This document shows, piece by piece, positions 9,201 through 19,869 of a stretch of 64,000 nucleotides of DNA. The position numbers and the translations under genes are program-made. Under the pieces are notes generated by a model, which did not search any database, had not been told where the DNA came from, and worked only from the letters and a program-made list of their open reading frames with translations. Numbering within the stretch: the stretch's first letter is position 1; each line of letters begins with the position of its first letter. Source of the stretch: Rhipicephalus microplus (lineage: Eukaryota > Arthropoda > Arachnida > Ixodida > Ixodidae). Location of the stretch: the NCBI RefSeq assembly GCF_043290135.1, contig NC_134707.1:84090447-84154446 (forward strand), written 5' to 3'.

Positions 9201-9954
9201 CAGGCAGTGCCGACTACCCTTCCCGGCGAGCTCGACGGCTGCGGAGCTGGCAGGGCTACACCTGGTGGCGGACCTGCTGGCCGAGGACGTTCCCGCTCAA
9301 CCGGTCGCAGTCCTGTGCGACAGCAAGGCAGCTCTGCAGACACTGGCCAACCATCGCCGTGCCGGGCTCACGGGGAGTCTCCTGGCAACCAAGTACCGGG
9401 CCCTAGCAGCAGCCGGGACGTCCGTCTCCTTCCACTGGCTGCCCTCTCACGTGGGCATAGCTGGGAACGAGAAGGCGGACACGCTGGCCAAGGCAGCACA
9501 TCAGCTGGGAACCCCCATCACCCAAACCGTGGCGGTGAGAGACTACTCGCAGGCCCGTATCAAGAAGCTCCTCGCCTCAGTCCACCCAGACCAGAGGGTG
9601 GCCAATGGGCGGGGACCCAGGCGTCTTCCGGAGGCAGGCCTAACCAGGAGAGAACGAGCCAACCTGCTGCGGCTGCGAACCGGATGCGTGTGGACTGCGG
9701 CCCGACGCTACCTCAAGGGATGCAGCGCCTCCCCAGCCTGCAGCCGCTGCGGCGACCCCGAGACCCTCGAGCACCTCCTCTGTGCCTGCCCTGCCTTGGC
9801 CCAGGAACGCTCGAGGGTCACCGCAGCCTACCGGAGACATGGCCTTCCTGCCACCACCCTAGAGCACCTACTGTTCCCATCTCGTCCCCATCTACCAGCA
9901 CTCCGGAGCCTGGTGGAGTTCCTGGACGAGACGGGAATCGTGGCCTACCGCTGA
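6235..9954 (+). CDS. LINE ORF2 polyprotein (EN-RT-RNase H), copy 1
   Basis: The ATG at 6235 overlaps the ORF1 stop in ATGGCTAG and gives 1239 aa. An apurinic-type endonuclease occupies about residues 15-240 (WNAHW, LQEVY, GDVNAHH, SDHLPI). The reverse transcriptase follows (LLDVESAFDSL, GVPQGS, YADDVALW), then RNase H1 (DGS, AAELAG, CDSKAAL, SHVGIAGNE) and a C-terminal CSRCGD...HLLCAC zinc motif. Four codons are missing after AWRLL compared with copy 3, and the RNase H threonine before DGS is proline, though the catalytic Asp remains. The frame is open, but the element lacks a 5' UTR and an intact ORF1, so it is unlikely to be autonomous. Confidence 0.9.
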   Translation: MASPPTRQHQPRRPSVLQWNAHWLGPRRDDLAQHLLHNDYDVLALQEVYAQAEQLRLPGYVGYSSRTSCTLTDCSAASCLDDNHPQGPSRCAIYVKRDLLQAEVFVANLAGGPFECCAVRVRLVGVDTAVASVYIRPKEPWDTGCLRQLAHQLGKDFLLCGDVNAHHPAWGGRRTDVRGREVRDVLLQLGLVILNTGAVTYLRRGANSTTTAIDLSVATEGCRYAWTAFPDTWGSDHLPILLTPYRGKAPRDREYRVVDWRVYRQLLRQATGDKDLMQLVADSARAATVAVKAQQGQPVPDIRHLALRAARRRAERQALKKGQPELWTVFRKVDAACRRHARARRKQGWVGVCASIDRSRDGTKAWRLLMVPRPLNQVMSLAVHLSIQAVDLAEQLADQFSARDIAQLPAAPPLAALQYPDTCHHPGWTAAEVQELCCEPIRKHELEAALAGSKRRSAPGADGVTFQMLRNLDGAGRQHLLEYYNDVWSSGVLPESWRTAVVAPILKPRKKAMALSSYRPVSLTSAPCKVLEKVALERLEWIAGQLEFFPEQLTGFRRQRCTADSISDVVATLEDAKSCGDVAMLLLLDVESAFDSLPHEVIETSLDRLGVHGCLRSFVTAFLTGRTFRVRVGKETSKPRDITAGVPQGSMLSPFLFNLAMAGLPASLPTGTRFAARCSVYADDVALWARGPRRSIPAIRTSLQAALDAVSAYLSGIGLKVSATKTEALLIHPLAAVRRYVKQLRVGNRNLPWKLTVKYLGLTIDHRLTWVPAAKVACTQVRRVQGAISKLQQRGHGCSTKLALRLNQASASSVLLYAFPLVDLTPARRLDLEGHHRRAVRAILGLPRYSPVAATLADAGEWPLSLHMLQRALGHVDRLHRAADGRTLLERLRSQPRSRMGGLCALYHQMVPDPPVPVAPPPPHYQPPEVHLHLDGVTKRRTPSAALQQAAVSKLQQQLAGRLQVFPDGSVMPDGSAAAACVIPSRGISRQCRLPFPASSTAAELAGLHLVADLLAEDVPAQPVAVLCDSKAALQTLANHRRAGLTGSLLATKYRALAAAGTSVSFHWLPSHVGIAGNEKADTLAKAAHQLGTPITQTVAVRDYSQARIKKLLASVHPDQRVANGRGPRRLPEAGLTRRERANLLRLRTGCVWTAARRYLKGCSASPACSRCGDPETLEHLLCACPALAQERSRVTAAYRRHGLPATTLEHLLFPSRPHLPALRSLVEFLDETGIVAYR

Positions 9955-10158
9955 GGATGGGGCCCTTGCCACCCCTACCTTTGCTTCTGGACTGCTGCTT
10001 CTGTTGATGATGACCGCTCCACTGCTCAATTATTCTTTCCTCTTCTTTCCACTTTTCTCCCTTTTTCCCTTCCCCGCAGGCACTGCGCCGTGCTCCCGAC
10101 CGGGTTGCAGAAATTAGGTGCCTTTTCTCATCTTCTAACCACTACCACCACCACCACC
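9955..10158 (+). other. LINE copy 1 3' UTR with polypyrimidine-CAG and ACC tail
   Basis: After the ORF2 stop comes a long pyrimidine run (about 10030-10075) followed by GCAG at 10076-10079, a strong-looking 3' splice site. The element ends with TAACCACTACC and several more ACC repeats, which here replace the poly(A) tail used by many LINEs. The last bases merge with the initiator region of U3. Confidence 0.75.
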
Positions 10159-13100
10159 AGTCGGCTGCTGGCTTCGGCATTGAACGCACGTGCGCTACGT
10201 TGGGAGAAAAAACAGTATTGCTTCCCGTAAGTACACCGCTTTATCGTCATGGCCGTCAACCGTGCCCCGACTATTGACGATCTTATTTCGCAGGCTCAAG
10301 GGAAGATGCAGAACACCTCGAGCCTGCTTCGCTACGTCTTGCTCGCGGAGAGTTTGAAGAAATGGGTCCCGAGGGACGATTCCTCAAGCGACGATTCATC
10401 GAGCGATGACTCGTCCAGTGAAGATTCATGGAGCGATGACTCGTCGACTGACGATGGTGCGGATTCGGCACCTGCTGTTTCTGGCGCTGGAGTCGAGGTA
10501 GGTAATGCAGAGGCGTATACTGGATCTGATACCGTCTGTAGGGTTTTACCGTCTGTTTCAGATGACGACGCCGGACCGCCGTGCAAGCGTCACAGACTGG
10601 ACGACTTCCATGGCGAGTGGCGAGGTGACAGGGACGATTTGAATACCCTTGAGCCCACACCAGGACCAAGCGGCTTTCAGGACGACTCCTCGGAAGAAGA
10701 CGACGGTGACGTCTAGCCAGTACGCGGGGCGCCCTTAGCCATTTGGTTGGACGTTGACTGGGAGGTATTTGAAAAGCCACTTAAGATCCAGACCTTTCTT
10801 TTCTTTACGAAGTTTAGTGTTCTTTTGTTGCATGTCTTTGCATGATGCGTCTTTTGATCTGTGTTTGTAAATAACATGTATTTCTTTTGGCGCGAAAAGT
10901 TTTAATTAAACGATTAGGCCTATTGTACATCGAGAATAAAGATATACAGACGACATTATATAGGTACGACATAATCCTCAAGAAACACTACAAATAACAC
11001 AGACTTGCGAACTGCTAGATGGAGGCGTAAAGAGCATCATTTATGACATCAGATATACACTTAACACCAAAAAGTAAAAAAAAAGAGGTCAGGACCTGAG
11101 CTATTGAGATGAAGTCCCGACCACAAAAAAAGAAAAAAAAAACAGATTCAGATCTATAGAGGCGCCCTCCGCCTTTGTTCATCTGGAAGGGGGGAGGGGG
11201 TGGGCGCATTCGGCTCTACTATACTTATCGTCGAGTGGTCTCGTCACCTTCCCCGAGACGCCAGTAAGCTTACGTTGGTGCTTCGTTTTACAGTGAAAGC
11301 TGTGTATAACTTGAAAAATTCGTGTAGTGGTGGTGTCACGAGCGGTCTGCACTGGCTCTTTTATCAGTTAATCACTCGCAGCGTCGTATGCACGCCGTCG
11401 GCAGCGCTTTGGGTTATTCCCTTAACTTCTGCGCGATAGCAGAGGTTAAGGAAATGACGTTACCGTGCAGGAAACATTAGTCGCGGACAGTGCCCTATAG
11501 TTTAGCGGTACAGCATTTACGTTCCACGGACGGGATGGTGGCGCCACCTATCAAAGTGTTTATGAGTAAGAAAAGTGAGAAGGATATTAAAACGAGATTA
11601 TCAGCCTGTGTTACCGCGCGAAGTATTTTTACACGTCTATTTTATTAATAATGAAAGTAAATAAATAGGAACAACGCACCAAATGCGAAAAACTCCAGGT
11701 TTCCGATTTGTTTACATTGAAGTTGTAGTTAGGCCTAAACACGTTAGAAATGGGCAGCTATCTCAGAGACTGCGCCAACTTAATTGTATGCTCTGTCGTA
11801 GAAGCTAACTGGAGGCAAGCGAAGGCACTTTAAACAGTCGTTTGCTGCAAACAAAGTGAATCTTTCAACAACCACGTCACTTCAAAGGGGGCATCCCAGA
11901 GCGCAACCTTGTTTGACGTTAAATAGTCCACGTACAGTAAGCGGTACGGGTAACATATACGTATCTGCGCATGCACACTTCACGCTATCACGGTATGCCC
12001 GGGTACACTAACTGGTTGATAGACAGTTATAGTAGGCGAGCGTGTTCGAGAGCTTCTCCTGTAACTTTCCACATGGGTGTGCCACGGACAACTCGAGAAG
12101 AATGCCGGAAATGAGAAGGTGAGACAGCTCGCATTCCGCGGGCTGATGCTGCAGTCCGGGCACAAAAACAAGCCCAATAGGCCAAGTGCCGCCAGCAACT
12201 GCGTACGGATAATCCAGGAACCTTCGAAGCAAAGCTAAATTGCCAACGGGAATGCAGGTGCTGGTGACGGGCAGATCCTGCACACTATATACGCCGCCAA
12301 GTACATTCGTATTGTTAAACGTTTGTAACATCGTTGCGCCGTCTGCGTGGTGCATGAGTGTGGAAACCAAAGGGGTTTCAACATGCTCTGCTCCCACAGA
12401 GACTACATGCCCTTTCTGAGATGCCTTAACGTCAGATTTACTCGGCATTTTAAACACTGGATTCTTTGTTTCGTACATACGAAGAAATGGTGTGGTAAGA
12501 TGTTCGCCGCTGGTTCTCGTTTTTTTCCCCTAAGCACAGCGCGAAGGTATCAGATACAATCGCCACGTCTACGCGGAATTCTCCAGCCTTTGTACGTAGT
12601 GCCCAAAAACACCTTGCGAGATTGCGTGCGCGAACTCTACAATAATTGGATGCTGGGCGCTTATACGACGTCCACCGCCCCGCGACAGTTTTTGGTTGAG
12701 TGTCGTCAGCAAGGGAATCTTTCACGGAAGATATGTTGCGCAAGTCTTTTCGCAAATGCTGCATCAGCAACGCATTGGATGGAATGCAGGTCGATGCACT
12801 GAGGGACGTAACTATAAAGAGGAATAGACGTCGTCGCTCTCAAGTTTGAACAAGACTTAGTGACAGCACTTTGGGGCCTTCCGGCGTTTAACTAGGTGAA
12901 AGTAGTTTCAAAATAAAAAGAAACGTCATATTGCAGCTAGTTGTGCTACGTATTTATCAAGGTAATGGTGCACGGTAATATTTTGCAATTCTTCAATACA
13001 TACGGTATATTTGAAATCTAATAAGAGACGCAGATTCTTAGCGAATGCACGGATGCGCAAAGAAAAAGTCGCTGCCAGCTCATTTTAAGACCCGAGCATG

Positions 13101-13223
13101 ATGGCTGATTTGTTTCGCCAATTTCAATTTTGTGAGGCAAGTGTATCGCTGCCATGCCGTTTTGGGAAGGCTGACTCATTATAGACTCGCTAAATTGTGT
13201 CGGGCACTGTGGTATCGTGCGGT
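10159..13223 (+). repeat. Tandem unit U3, lacking its first ~255 bp
   Basis: Unit sequence resumes exactly at the predicted transcription start (AGTCGGCTG). The initiator and DPE-like element survive, but the CRE-type site and the rest of the upstream region are absent and are replaced by the LINE 3' end. The stem-loop at 11416-11455 has one mismatch, and the minus ORF at 12008-12478 is open. U3 belongs with U14 by several shared coding variants. Confidence 0.9.
10249..10716 (+). CDS. Acidic Ser/Asp-repeat protein, U3 copy
   Basis: 155 aa, intact. Distinct from U1: Ala2, Asp11, a Lys-Lys-Trp in place of Lys-Ile-Trp, Arg42 for Cys42, Asp for Tyr in the pentapeptide region, and KRHR instead of KRRR in the NLS-like patch. 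It shares KRHR, EAYTG and GDRDD with U14. Its upstream flank is the LINE 3' end, so the CRE-type site is lost; expression from this copy would depend on the remaining initiator/DPE or on read-through from the LINE. Confidence 0.7.
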   Translation: MAVNRAPTIDDLISQAQGKMQNTSSLLRYVLLAESLKKWVPRDDSSSDDSSSDDSSSEDSWSDDSSTDDGADSAPAVSGAGVEVGNAEAYTGSDTVCRVLPSVSDDDAGPPCKRHRLDDFHGEWRGDRDDLNTLEPTPGPSGFQDDSSEEDDGDV

Positions 13224-16200
13224 AAAAAAAACCGGTTAGCTAGAAAAATATCTGATTTGGGGTTGAAAAAAAGCGTGCTACACTGACGACTGCATGAACG
13301 TGTCGCGTGTGGTCGTTTGCTGCGTCAGCGCGACCGCAGCGCCAGCCTTTCCAGTGGGTGCCCTCACCAGAACTCGTTTGGCCAACCAGCTCCTGTTCCG
13401 ACCGCGAGAGTGGGCCTCATTGGCGGGCGCTGTTGGTGACGTCACTGCTTGAGTGAAAGGAGAGAGAGACAAGAGCTCAGTCGGCTGCTGGCTTCGGCAT
13501 TGAACGCACGTGCGCTACGTTGGGAGAAAAAAAAGTATTGCTTCCCGTAAGTACACCGCTTTATCGTCATGCCCGTCAACCGTGCCCCGACTATTGACGG
13601 TCTTATTTCGCAGGCTCAAGGGAAGATGCAGAACACCTCGAGCCTGCTTCGCTACGTCTTGCTCGCAGAGAGTTTGAAGATATGGGTCCCGTGTGACGAT
13701 TCCTCAAGCGACGATTCATCGAGCGATGACTCGTCCAGTGAATATTCATGGAGTGATGACTCATCGACTGACGATGGTGCGGATTCGGCACCTGCTGTTT
13801 CTGGCGCTGGAGTCGAGGTAGGCAATGCAGAGGCGTCTACTGGATCTGATACCGTGTGTAGGGTTTTACCGTCTGTTTCAGATGACGACGCCGGACCGCC
13901 GTGCAAGCGTCGCAGACTGGACTACTTCCCTGGCGAGTGGCGAGGTGACACGGACGATTTGAATACCCAAGAGCCCAGACCAGGACCAAGCGGTTTTCAG
14001 GACGACTCTTCGGAAGAAGACGACGGTGACGTGTAGCCAGTACGCGGGGCGCCCTTAGCCATTTGGTTGGACGTTGACTGGGAGGTATTTGAAAAGCCAC
14101 TTAAGATCCAGACCTTTCTGTTCTTTACGAAGTTTAGTGTTCTTTTGTTGCATGTCTTTGCATGATGCGTCTTTTGATCTGTGTTTGTAAATAACATGTA
14201 TTTCTTTTGGCGCGAAAAGTTTAATTAAACGATTAGGCCTATTGTACATCGAGAATAAAGATATACAGACGACATTATATAGGTACGACATTATCCTCAA
14301 GAAACACTACAAAAAACACAGACTTGCGAACTGCTAGATGGAGGCGTAAAGAGCATCACTTATGACATCAGATATACACTTAACACCAAAAAGTAAAAAC
14401 AAAAAGAGGTCAGGACCTGAGCTATTGAGATGAAGTCCCGACTACAAAAAAAAAGAAAAAAAAACAGATTCAGATCTATAGAGGCGCCCTCCGCCTTTGT
14501 TCATCTGGAAGGGGGGAGGGGGTGGGCGCATTCGACTCTACTATACTTATCGTCGAGTGGTCTCGCCACCTTCCCCGAGACGCCAGTAAGCTTACGTTGG
14601 TGCTCCGTTTTACAGTGAAAGCTGTGTATACCTTGAAAAATTCGTATAGTGGTGGTGTCACGAGCGGTCTCCACTGGCTCTTTTATCAGTTAATCACTCG
14701 CAGCGTCGTATGCACGCCGTCGGCAGCGCTTTGGGTTATTCCCTTAACTTCTGCGCGATAGCAGAGGTTAAGGGAATGACGTTACCGTGCAGGAAACATT
14801 AGTCGCGGACAGTGCCCTATAGTTTAGCGGTACAGCATTTACGTTCCCCGGACGGGATGGTGGCGCCACCTATCAAAGTGTTTATGAGTAAGAAAAGTGA
14901 GAAGGATAATAAAACGAGATTATCAGCCTGTGTTACAGTGCGAAGTATTGTTACACGTTTATTTCATTAATAATGAAAGTATATAAATAGGAACAACGCA
15001 CCAAATGCTAAAAACTCCAGGTTTCCGGTTTGTTTACATTGATGTTGTAGTTAGGCCTAAACACGTTAGAAATGGGCAGCTATCTCAGAGACTGCGCCAA
15101 CTTAATTGTATGCTCTGTCGTAGAAGCTAACTGAAGGCAAGCGAAGGCACTTTAAACAGTCGTATGCTGCAAACAAAGTGAGTCTTTCAACAACCACGTC
15201 ACTTCAAAGGGGGCATCTTAGAGCGCCACCACGTTTGACGTTAAAAAGTGCACGTACAGTAAGCGGTACGGGTAACATATACGTATCTGCGCATGCACTC
15301 TTCACGCTATCACGGTACGCCCGGGGTACACTAACTGGTTGATAGACAGTTATAGTAGGCGAGCGTGTTCGAGAGCTTCTCCTGTAACCTTCCACATGGG
15401 TGTGCCACGGACAACTCGAGAAGAATGCCGGAATTGAGAAGGTGAGACAGCTCGCATTCGGCGGGCTGATGCTGCACTCCGGGCACAAAAACAAGCCCAA
15501 TAGGCCAAGTGCCGGCAGCAACTGCGTACGGATAATCCAGGAACCTTCGAAGCAAAGCTAAATTGCCAACGGGAATGCAGGTTCTGGTGACGGGCAGATC
15601 CTGCACACTATATACGCCGCCAAGTACATTCGCATTGTTAAACGTTTGTAACGTCGTTGCGCCGTCTGCGTGGTGCATGAGTGTGGAAACCAAAGGGGTT
15701 TCAACATGCTCTGCTCCCACAGAGACTACATGCCCTTTCTGAGATGCCTTAACGTCAGATTTACTCGGCATTTTAAACACTGGATTCTTTGTTTCGTACA
15801 TACGAAGAAATGGTGTTGTAAGATGTTCGCCGCTGGTTCTCGTTTTTTTCCCCTAAGCACAGCGCTAAGGTATCGGATACAATCGCCACGTCTACGCGGA
15901 ATTCTCCAGCCTTTGTACGTAGTGCCCAAAAACACCTTGCGAGATTGCGTGCGCGAACTCTACAATAATTGGATGCTGGGCGCTTATACGACGTCCACCG
16001 CCCCGCGACAGTTTTTGGTTGAGTGTCGTCAGCAAGGGAATCTTTCACGGAAGATATGTTGCGCAAGTCTTTTCGCAAATGCTGCATCAGCAACGCATTG
16101 GATGGAATGCAGGTCGATGCACTGAGGGACGTAACTATAAAGAGGAATAGACGTCGTCGCTCTCAAGTTTGAACAAGACTTAGTGACAGCACTTTGGGGC

Positions 16201-16545
16201 CTTCCGGCGTTTAACTAGGTGAAAGTAGTTTCAAAATAAAAAGAAACGTCATATTGCAGCTAGTTGTGCTACGTATTTATCAAGGTAAGGGTGCACGGTA
16301 ATATTTTGCAATTCTTCAATACATACGGTATATTTGAAACTAATAAGAGACGCAGATTCTTAGCGAATGCACGGATGCGCAAAGAAAAAGTCGCTGCCAG
16401 CTCATTTTAACACCCGAGCATGATGGCTGATTTGTTTCGCCAATTTCAATTTTGTGAGGCAAGTGTATCGCTGCCATGCCGTTTTGGGAAGGCTGACTCA
16501 TTATAGACTCGCTAAATTGTGTCGGGCACTGTGGTATCGTGCGGT
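13224..16545 (+). repeat. Tandem unit U4 (complete)
   Basis: Layout as U1, with the stem-loop at 14738-14777 and the minus ORF at 15331-15801. It shares TATATAAATAG with U1 and U5. One base is missing near 16340 (TTTGAAACTAATAAG against TTTGAAATCTAATAAG). Confidence 0.95.
13569..14036 (+). CDS. Acidic Ser/Asp-repeat protein, U4 copy
   Basis: 155 aa and identical to U1 except Asp-to-Tyr directly after the NLS-like patch (RRLDY). CRE, initiator, DPE-like element, splice-like sites and AATAAA are all present, so this copy looks functional by sequence. Confidence 0.75.
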   Translation: MPVNRAPTIDGLISQAQGKMQNTSSLLRYVLLAESLKIWVPCDDSSSDDSSSDDSSSEYSWSDDSSTDDGADSAPAVSGAGVEVGNAEASTGSDTVCRVLPSVSDDDAGPPCKRRRLDYFPGEWRGDTDDLNTQEPRPGPSGFQDDSSEEDDGDV

Positions 16546-19500
16546 AAAAAAAACCGGTTAGCTAGAAAAATATCTGATTTGGGGTTGAAAAAAAGCGTGC
16601 TACACTGACGACTGCATGAACGTGTCGCGTGTGGTCGTTTGCTGCGTCAGCGCGACCGCAGCGCCAGCCTTTCCAGTGGGTTCCCTCACCAGAACTCGTT
16701 TGGCCAACCAGCTCCTGTTCCGACCGCGAGAGTGGGCCTCATTGGCGGGCGCTGTTGGTGACGTCACTGCTTGAGTGAAAGGAGAGAGAGACAAGAGCTC
16801 AGTCGGCTGCTGGCTTCGGCATTGAACGCACGTGCGCTACGTTGGGAGAAAAAAAAAGTATTGCTTCCCGTAAGTACACCGCTTTATCGTCATGCCCGTC
16901 AACCGTGCCCCGACTATTGACGGTCTTATTTCGCAGGCTCAAGGGAAGATGCAGAACACCTCGAGCCTGCTTCGCTACGTCTTGCTCGCAGAGAGTTTGA
17001 AGATATGGGTCCCGTGTGACGATTCCTCAAGCGACGATTCATCGAGCGATGACTCGTCCAGTGAATATTCATGGAGTGATGACTCATCGACTGACGATGG
17101 TGCGGATTCGGCACCTGCTGTTTCTGGCGCTGGAGTCGAGGTAGGCAATGCAGAGGCGTCTACTGGATCTGATACCGTGTGTAGGGTTTTACCGTCTGTT
17201 TCAGATGACGACGCCGGACCGCCGTGCAAGCGTCGCAGACTGGACGACTTCCCTGGCGAGTGGCGAGGTGACACGGACGATTTGAATACCCAAGAGCCCA
17301 GACCAGGACCAAGCGGTTTTCAGGACGACTCTTCGGAAGAAGACGACGGTGACGTGTAGCCAGTACGCGGGGCGCCCTTAGCCATTTGGTTGGACGTTGA
17401 CTGGGAGGTATTTGAAAAGCCACTTAAGATCCAGACCTTTCTGTTCTTTACGAAGTTTAGTGTTCTTTTGTTGCATGTCTTTGCATGATGCGTCTTTTGA
17501 TCTGTGTTTGTAAATAACATGTATTTCTTTTGGCGCGAAAAGTTTTAATTAAACGATTAGGCCTATTGTACATCGAGAATAAAGATATACAGACGACATT
17601 ATATAGGTACGACATTATCCTCAAGAAACACTACAAAAAACACAGACTTGCGAACTGCTAGATGGAGGCGTAAAGAGCATCACTTATGACATCAGATATA
17701 CACTTAACACCAAAAAGTAAAAACAAAAAGAGGTCAGGACCTGAGCTATTGAGATGAAGTCCCGACTACAAAAAAAAGAAAAAAAAAACAGATTCAGATC
17801 TATAGAGGCGCCCTCCGCCTTTGTTCATCTGGAAGGGGGGAGGGGGTGGGCGCATTCGACTCTACTATACTTATCGTCGAGTGGTCTCGCCACCTTCCCC
17901 GAGACGCCAGTAAGCTTACGTTGGTGCTCCGTTTTACAGTGAAAGCTGTGTATACCTTGAAAAATTCGTATAGTGGTGGTGTCACGAGCGGTCTCCACTG
18001 GCTCTTTTATCAGTTAATCACTCGCAGCGTCGTATGCACGCCGTCGGCAGCGCTTTGGGTTATTCCCTTAACTTCTGCGCGATAGCAGAGGTTAAGGGAA
18101 TGACGTTACCGTGCAGGAAACATTAGTCGCGGACAGTGCCCTATAGTTTAGCGGTACAGCATTTACGTTCCCCGGACGGGATGGTGGCGCCACCTATCAA
18201 AGTGTTTATGAGTAAGAAAAGTGAGAAGGATAATAAAACGAGATTATCAGCCTGTGTTACAGTGCGAAGTATTGTTACACGTTTATTTCATTATAATGAA
18301 AGTATATAAATAGGAACAACGCACCAAATGCTAAAAACTCCAGGTTTCCGGTTTGTTTACATTGATGTTGTAGTTAGGCCTAAACACGTTAGAAATGGGC
18401 AGCTATCTCAGAGACTGCGCCAACTTAATTGTATGCTCTGTCGTAGAAGCTAACTGAAGGCAAGCGAAGGCACTTTAAACAGTCGTATGCTGCAAACAAA
18501 GTGAGTCTTTCAACAACCACGTCACTTCAAAGGGGGCATCTTAGAGCGCCACCACATTTGACGTTAAAAAGTGCACGTACAGTAAGCGGTACGGGTAACA
18601 TATACGTATCTGCGCATGCACTCTTCACGCTATCACGGTACGCCCGGGGTACACTAACTGGTTGATAGACAGTTATAGTAGGCGAGCGTGTTCGAGAGCT
18701 TCTCCTGTAACCTTCCACATGGGTGTGCCACGGACAACTCGAGAAGAATGCCGGAATTGAGAAGGTGAGACAGCTCGCATTCGGCGGGCTGATGCTGCAC
18801 TCCGGGCACAAAAACAAGCCCAATAGGCCAAGTGCCGGCAGCAACTGCGTACGGATAATCCAGGAACCTTCGAAGCAAAGCTAAATTGCCAACGGGAATG
18901 CAGGTTCTGGTGACGGGCAGATCCTGCACACTATATACGCCGCCAAGTACATTCGCATTGTTAAACGTTTGTAACGTCGTTGCGCCATCTGCGTGGTGCA
19001 TGAGTGTGGAAACCAAAGGGGTTTCAACATGCTCTGCTCCCACAGAGACTACATGCCCTTTCTGAGATGCCTTAACGTCAGATTTACTCGGCATTTTAAA
19101 CACTGGATTCTTTGTTTCGTACATACGAAGAAATGGTGTGGTAAGATGTTCGCCGCTGGTTCTCGTTTTTTTCCCCTAAGCACAGCGCTAAGGTATCGGA
19201 TACAATCGCCACGTCTATGCGGAATTCTCCAGCCTTTGTACGTAGTGCCCAAAAACACCTTGCGAGATTGCGTGCGCGAACTCTACAATAATTGGATGCT
19301 GGGCGCTTATACGACGTCCACCGCCCCGCGACAGTTTTTGGTTGAGTGTCGTCAGCAAGGGAATCTTTCACGGAAGATATGTTGCGCAAGTCTTTTCCCA
19401 AATTCTGCATCAGCAACGCATTGGATGGAATGCAGGTCGATGCAATGAGGGACGTAACTATAAAGAGGAATAGACGTCGTCGCTCTCAAGTTTGAACAAG

Positions 19501-19869
19501 ACTTAGTGACAGCACTTTGGGGCCTTCCGGCGTTTAACTAGGTGAAAGTAGTTTCAAAATAAAAAGAAACGTCATATTGCAGCTAGTTGTGCTACGTATT
19601 TATCAAGGTAAGGGTGCACGGTAATATTTTGCAATTCTTCAATACATACGGTATATTTGAAATCTAATAAGAGACGCAGATTCTTAGCGAATGCACGGAT
19701 GCGCAAAGAAAAAGTCGCTGCCAGCTCATTTTAACACCCGAGCATGATGGCTGATTTGTTTCGCCAATTTCAATTTTGTGAGGCAAGTGTATCGCTGCCA
19801 TGCCGTTTTGGGAAGGCTGACTCATTATAGACTCGCTAAATTGTGTCCGACACTGTGGTATCGTGCGGT
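16546..19869 (+). repeat. Tandem unit U5 (complete)
   Basis: Nearly the same as U1, sharing several rare variants in the right half (about 18960-19445), which suggests recent homogenisation or duplication between non-adjacent units. The stem-loop is at 18062-18101 and the minus ORF at 18654-19124. Confidence 0.95.
16892..17359 (+). CDS. Acidic Ser/Asp-repeat protein, U5 copy
   Basis: 155 aa, same protein as U1. All promoter, splice-like and poly(A) signals are present. Confidence 0.75.
   Translation: MPVNRAPTIDGLISQAQGKMQNTSSLLRYVLLAESLKIWVPCDDSSSDDSSSDDSSSEYSWSDDSSTDDGADSAPAVSGAGVEVGNAEASTGSDTVCRVLPSVSDDDAGPPCKRRRLDDFPGEWRGDTDDLNTQEPRPGPSGFQDDSSEEDDGDV

Larger units (their letters stand above)
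4361..10158 (+). mobile_element. LINE copy 1, 5'-truncated, sense to the array genes
   Basis: This is a non-LTR retrotransposon lacking the 5' UTR and the first ~50 codons of ORF1. It carries the rest of ORF1 (frameshifted), a fully open ORF2 and a 3' UTR ending in ACC repeats. The left junction is at unit position ~1032 and the right junction at unit position ~255. There is therefore no ordinary short target duplication; about 2.55 kb of unit is missing, or about 0.78 kb is duplicated, depending on how the event is read. Compared with copies 2 and 3 it is more diverged, for example lacking four codons in ORF2 near 7340. Confidence 0.9.

Noticed and set aside
4340..10716. Retroposed mRNA copy of the acidic gene beside LINE copy 1
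   Set aside because: The right flank begins at the transcription start but continues past the poly(A) site and keeps the predicted intron, so it is genomic unit sequence.
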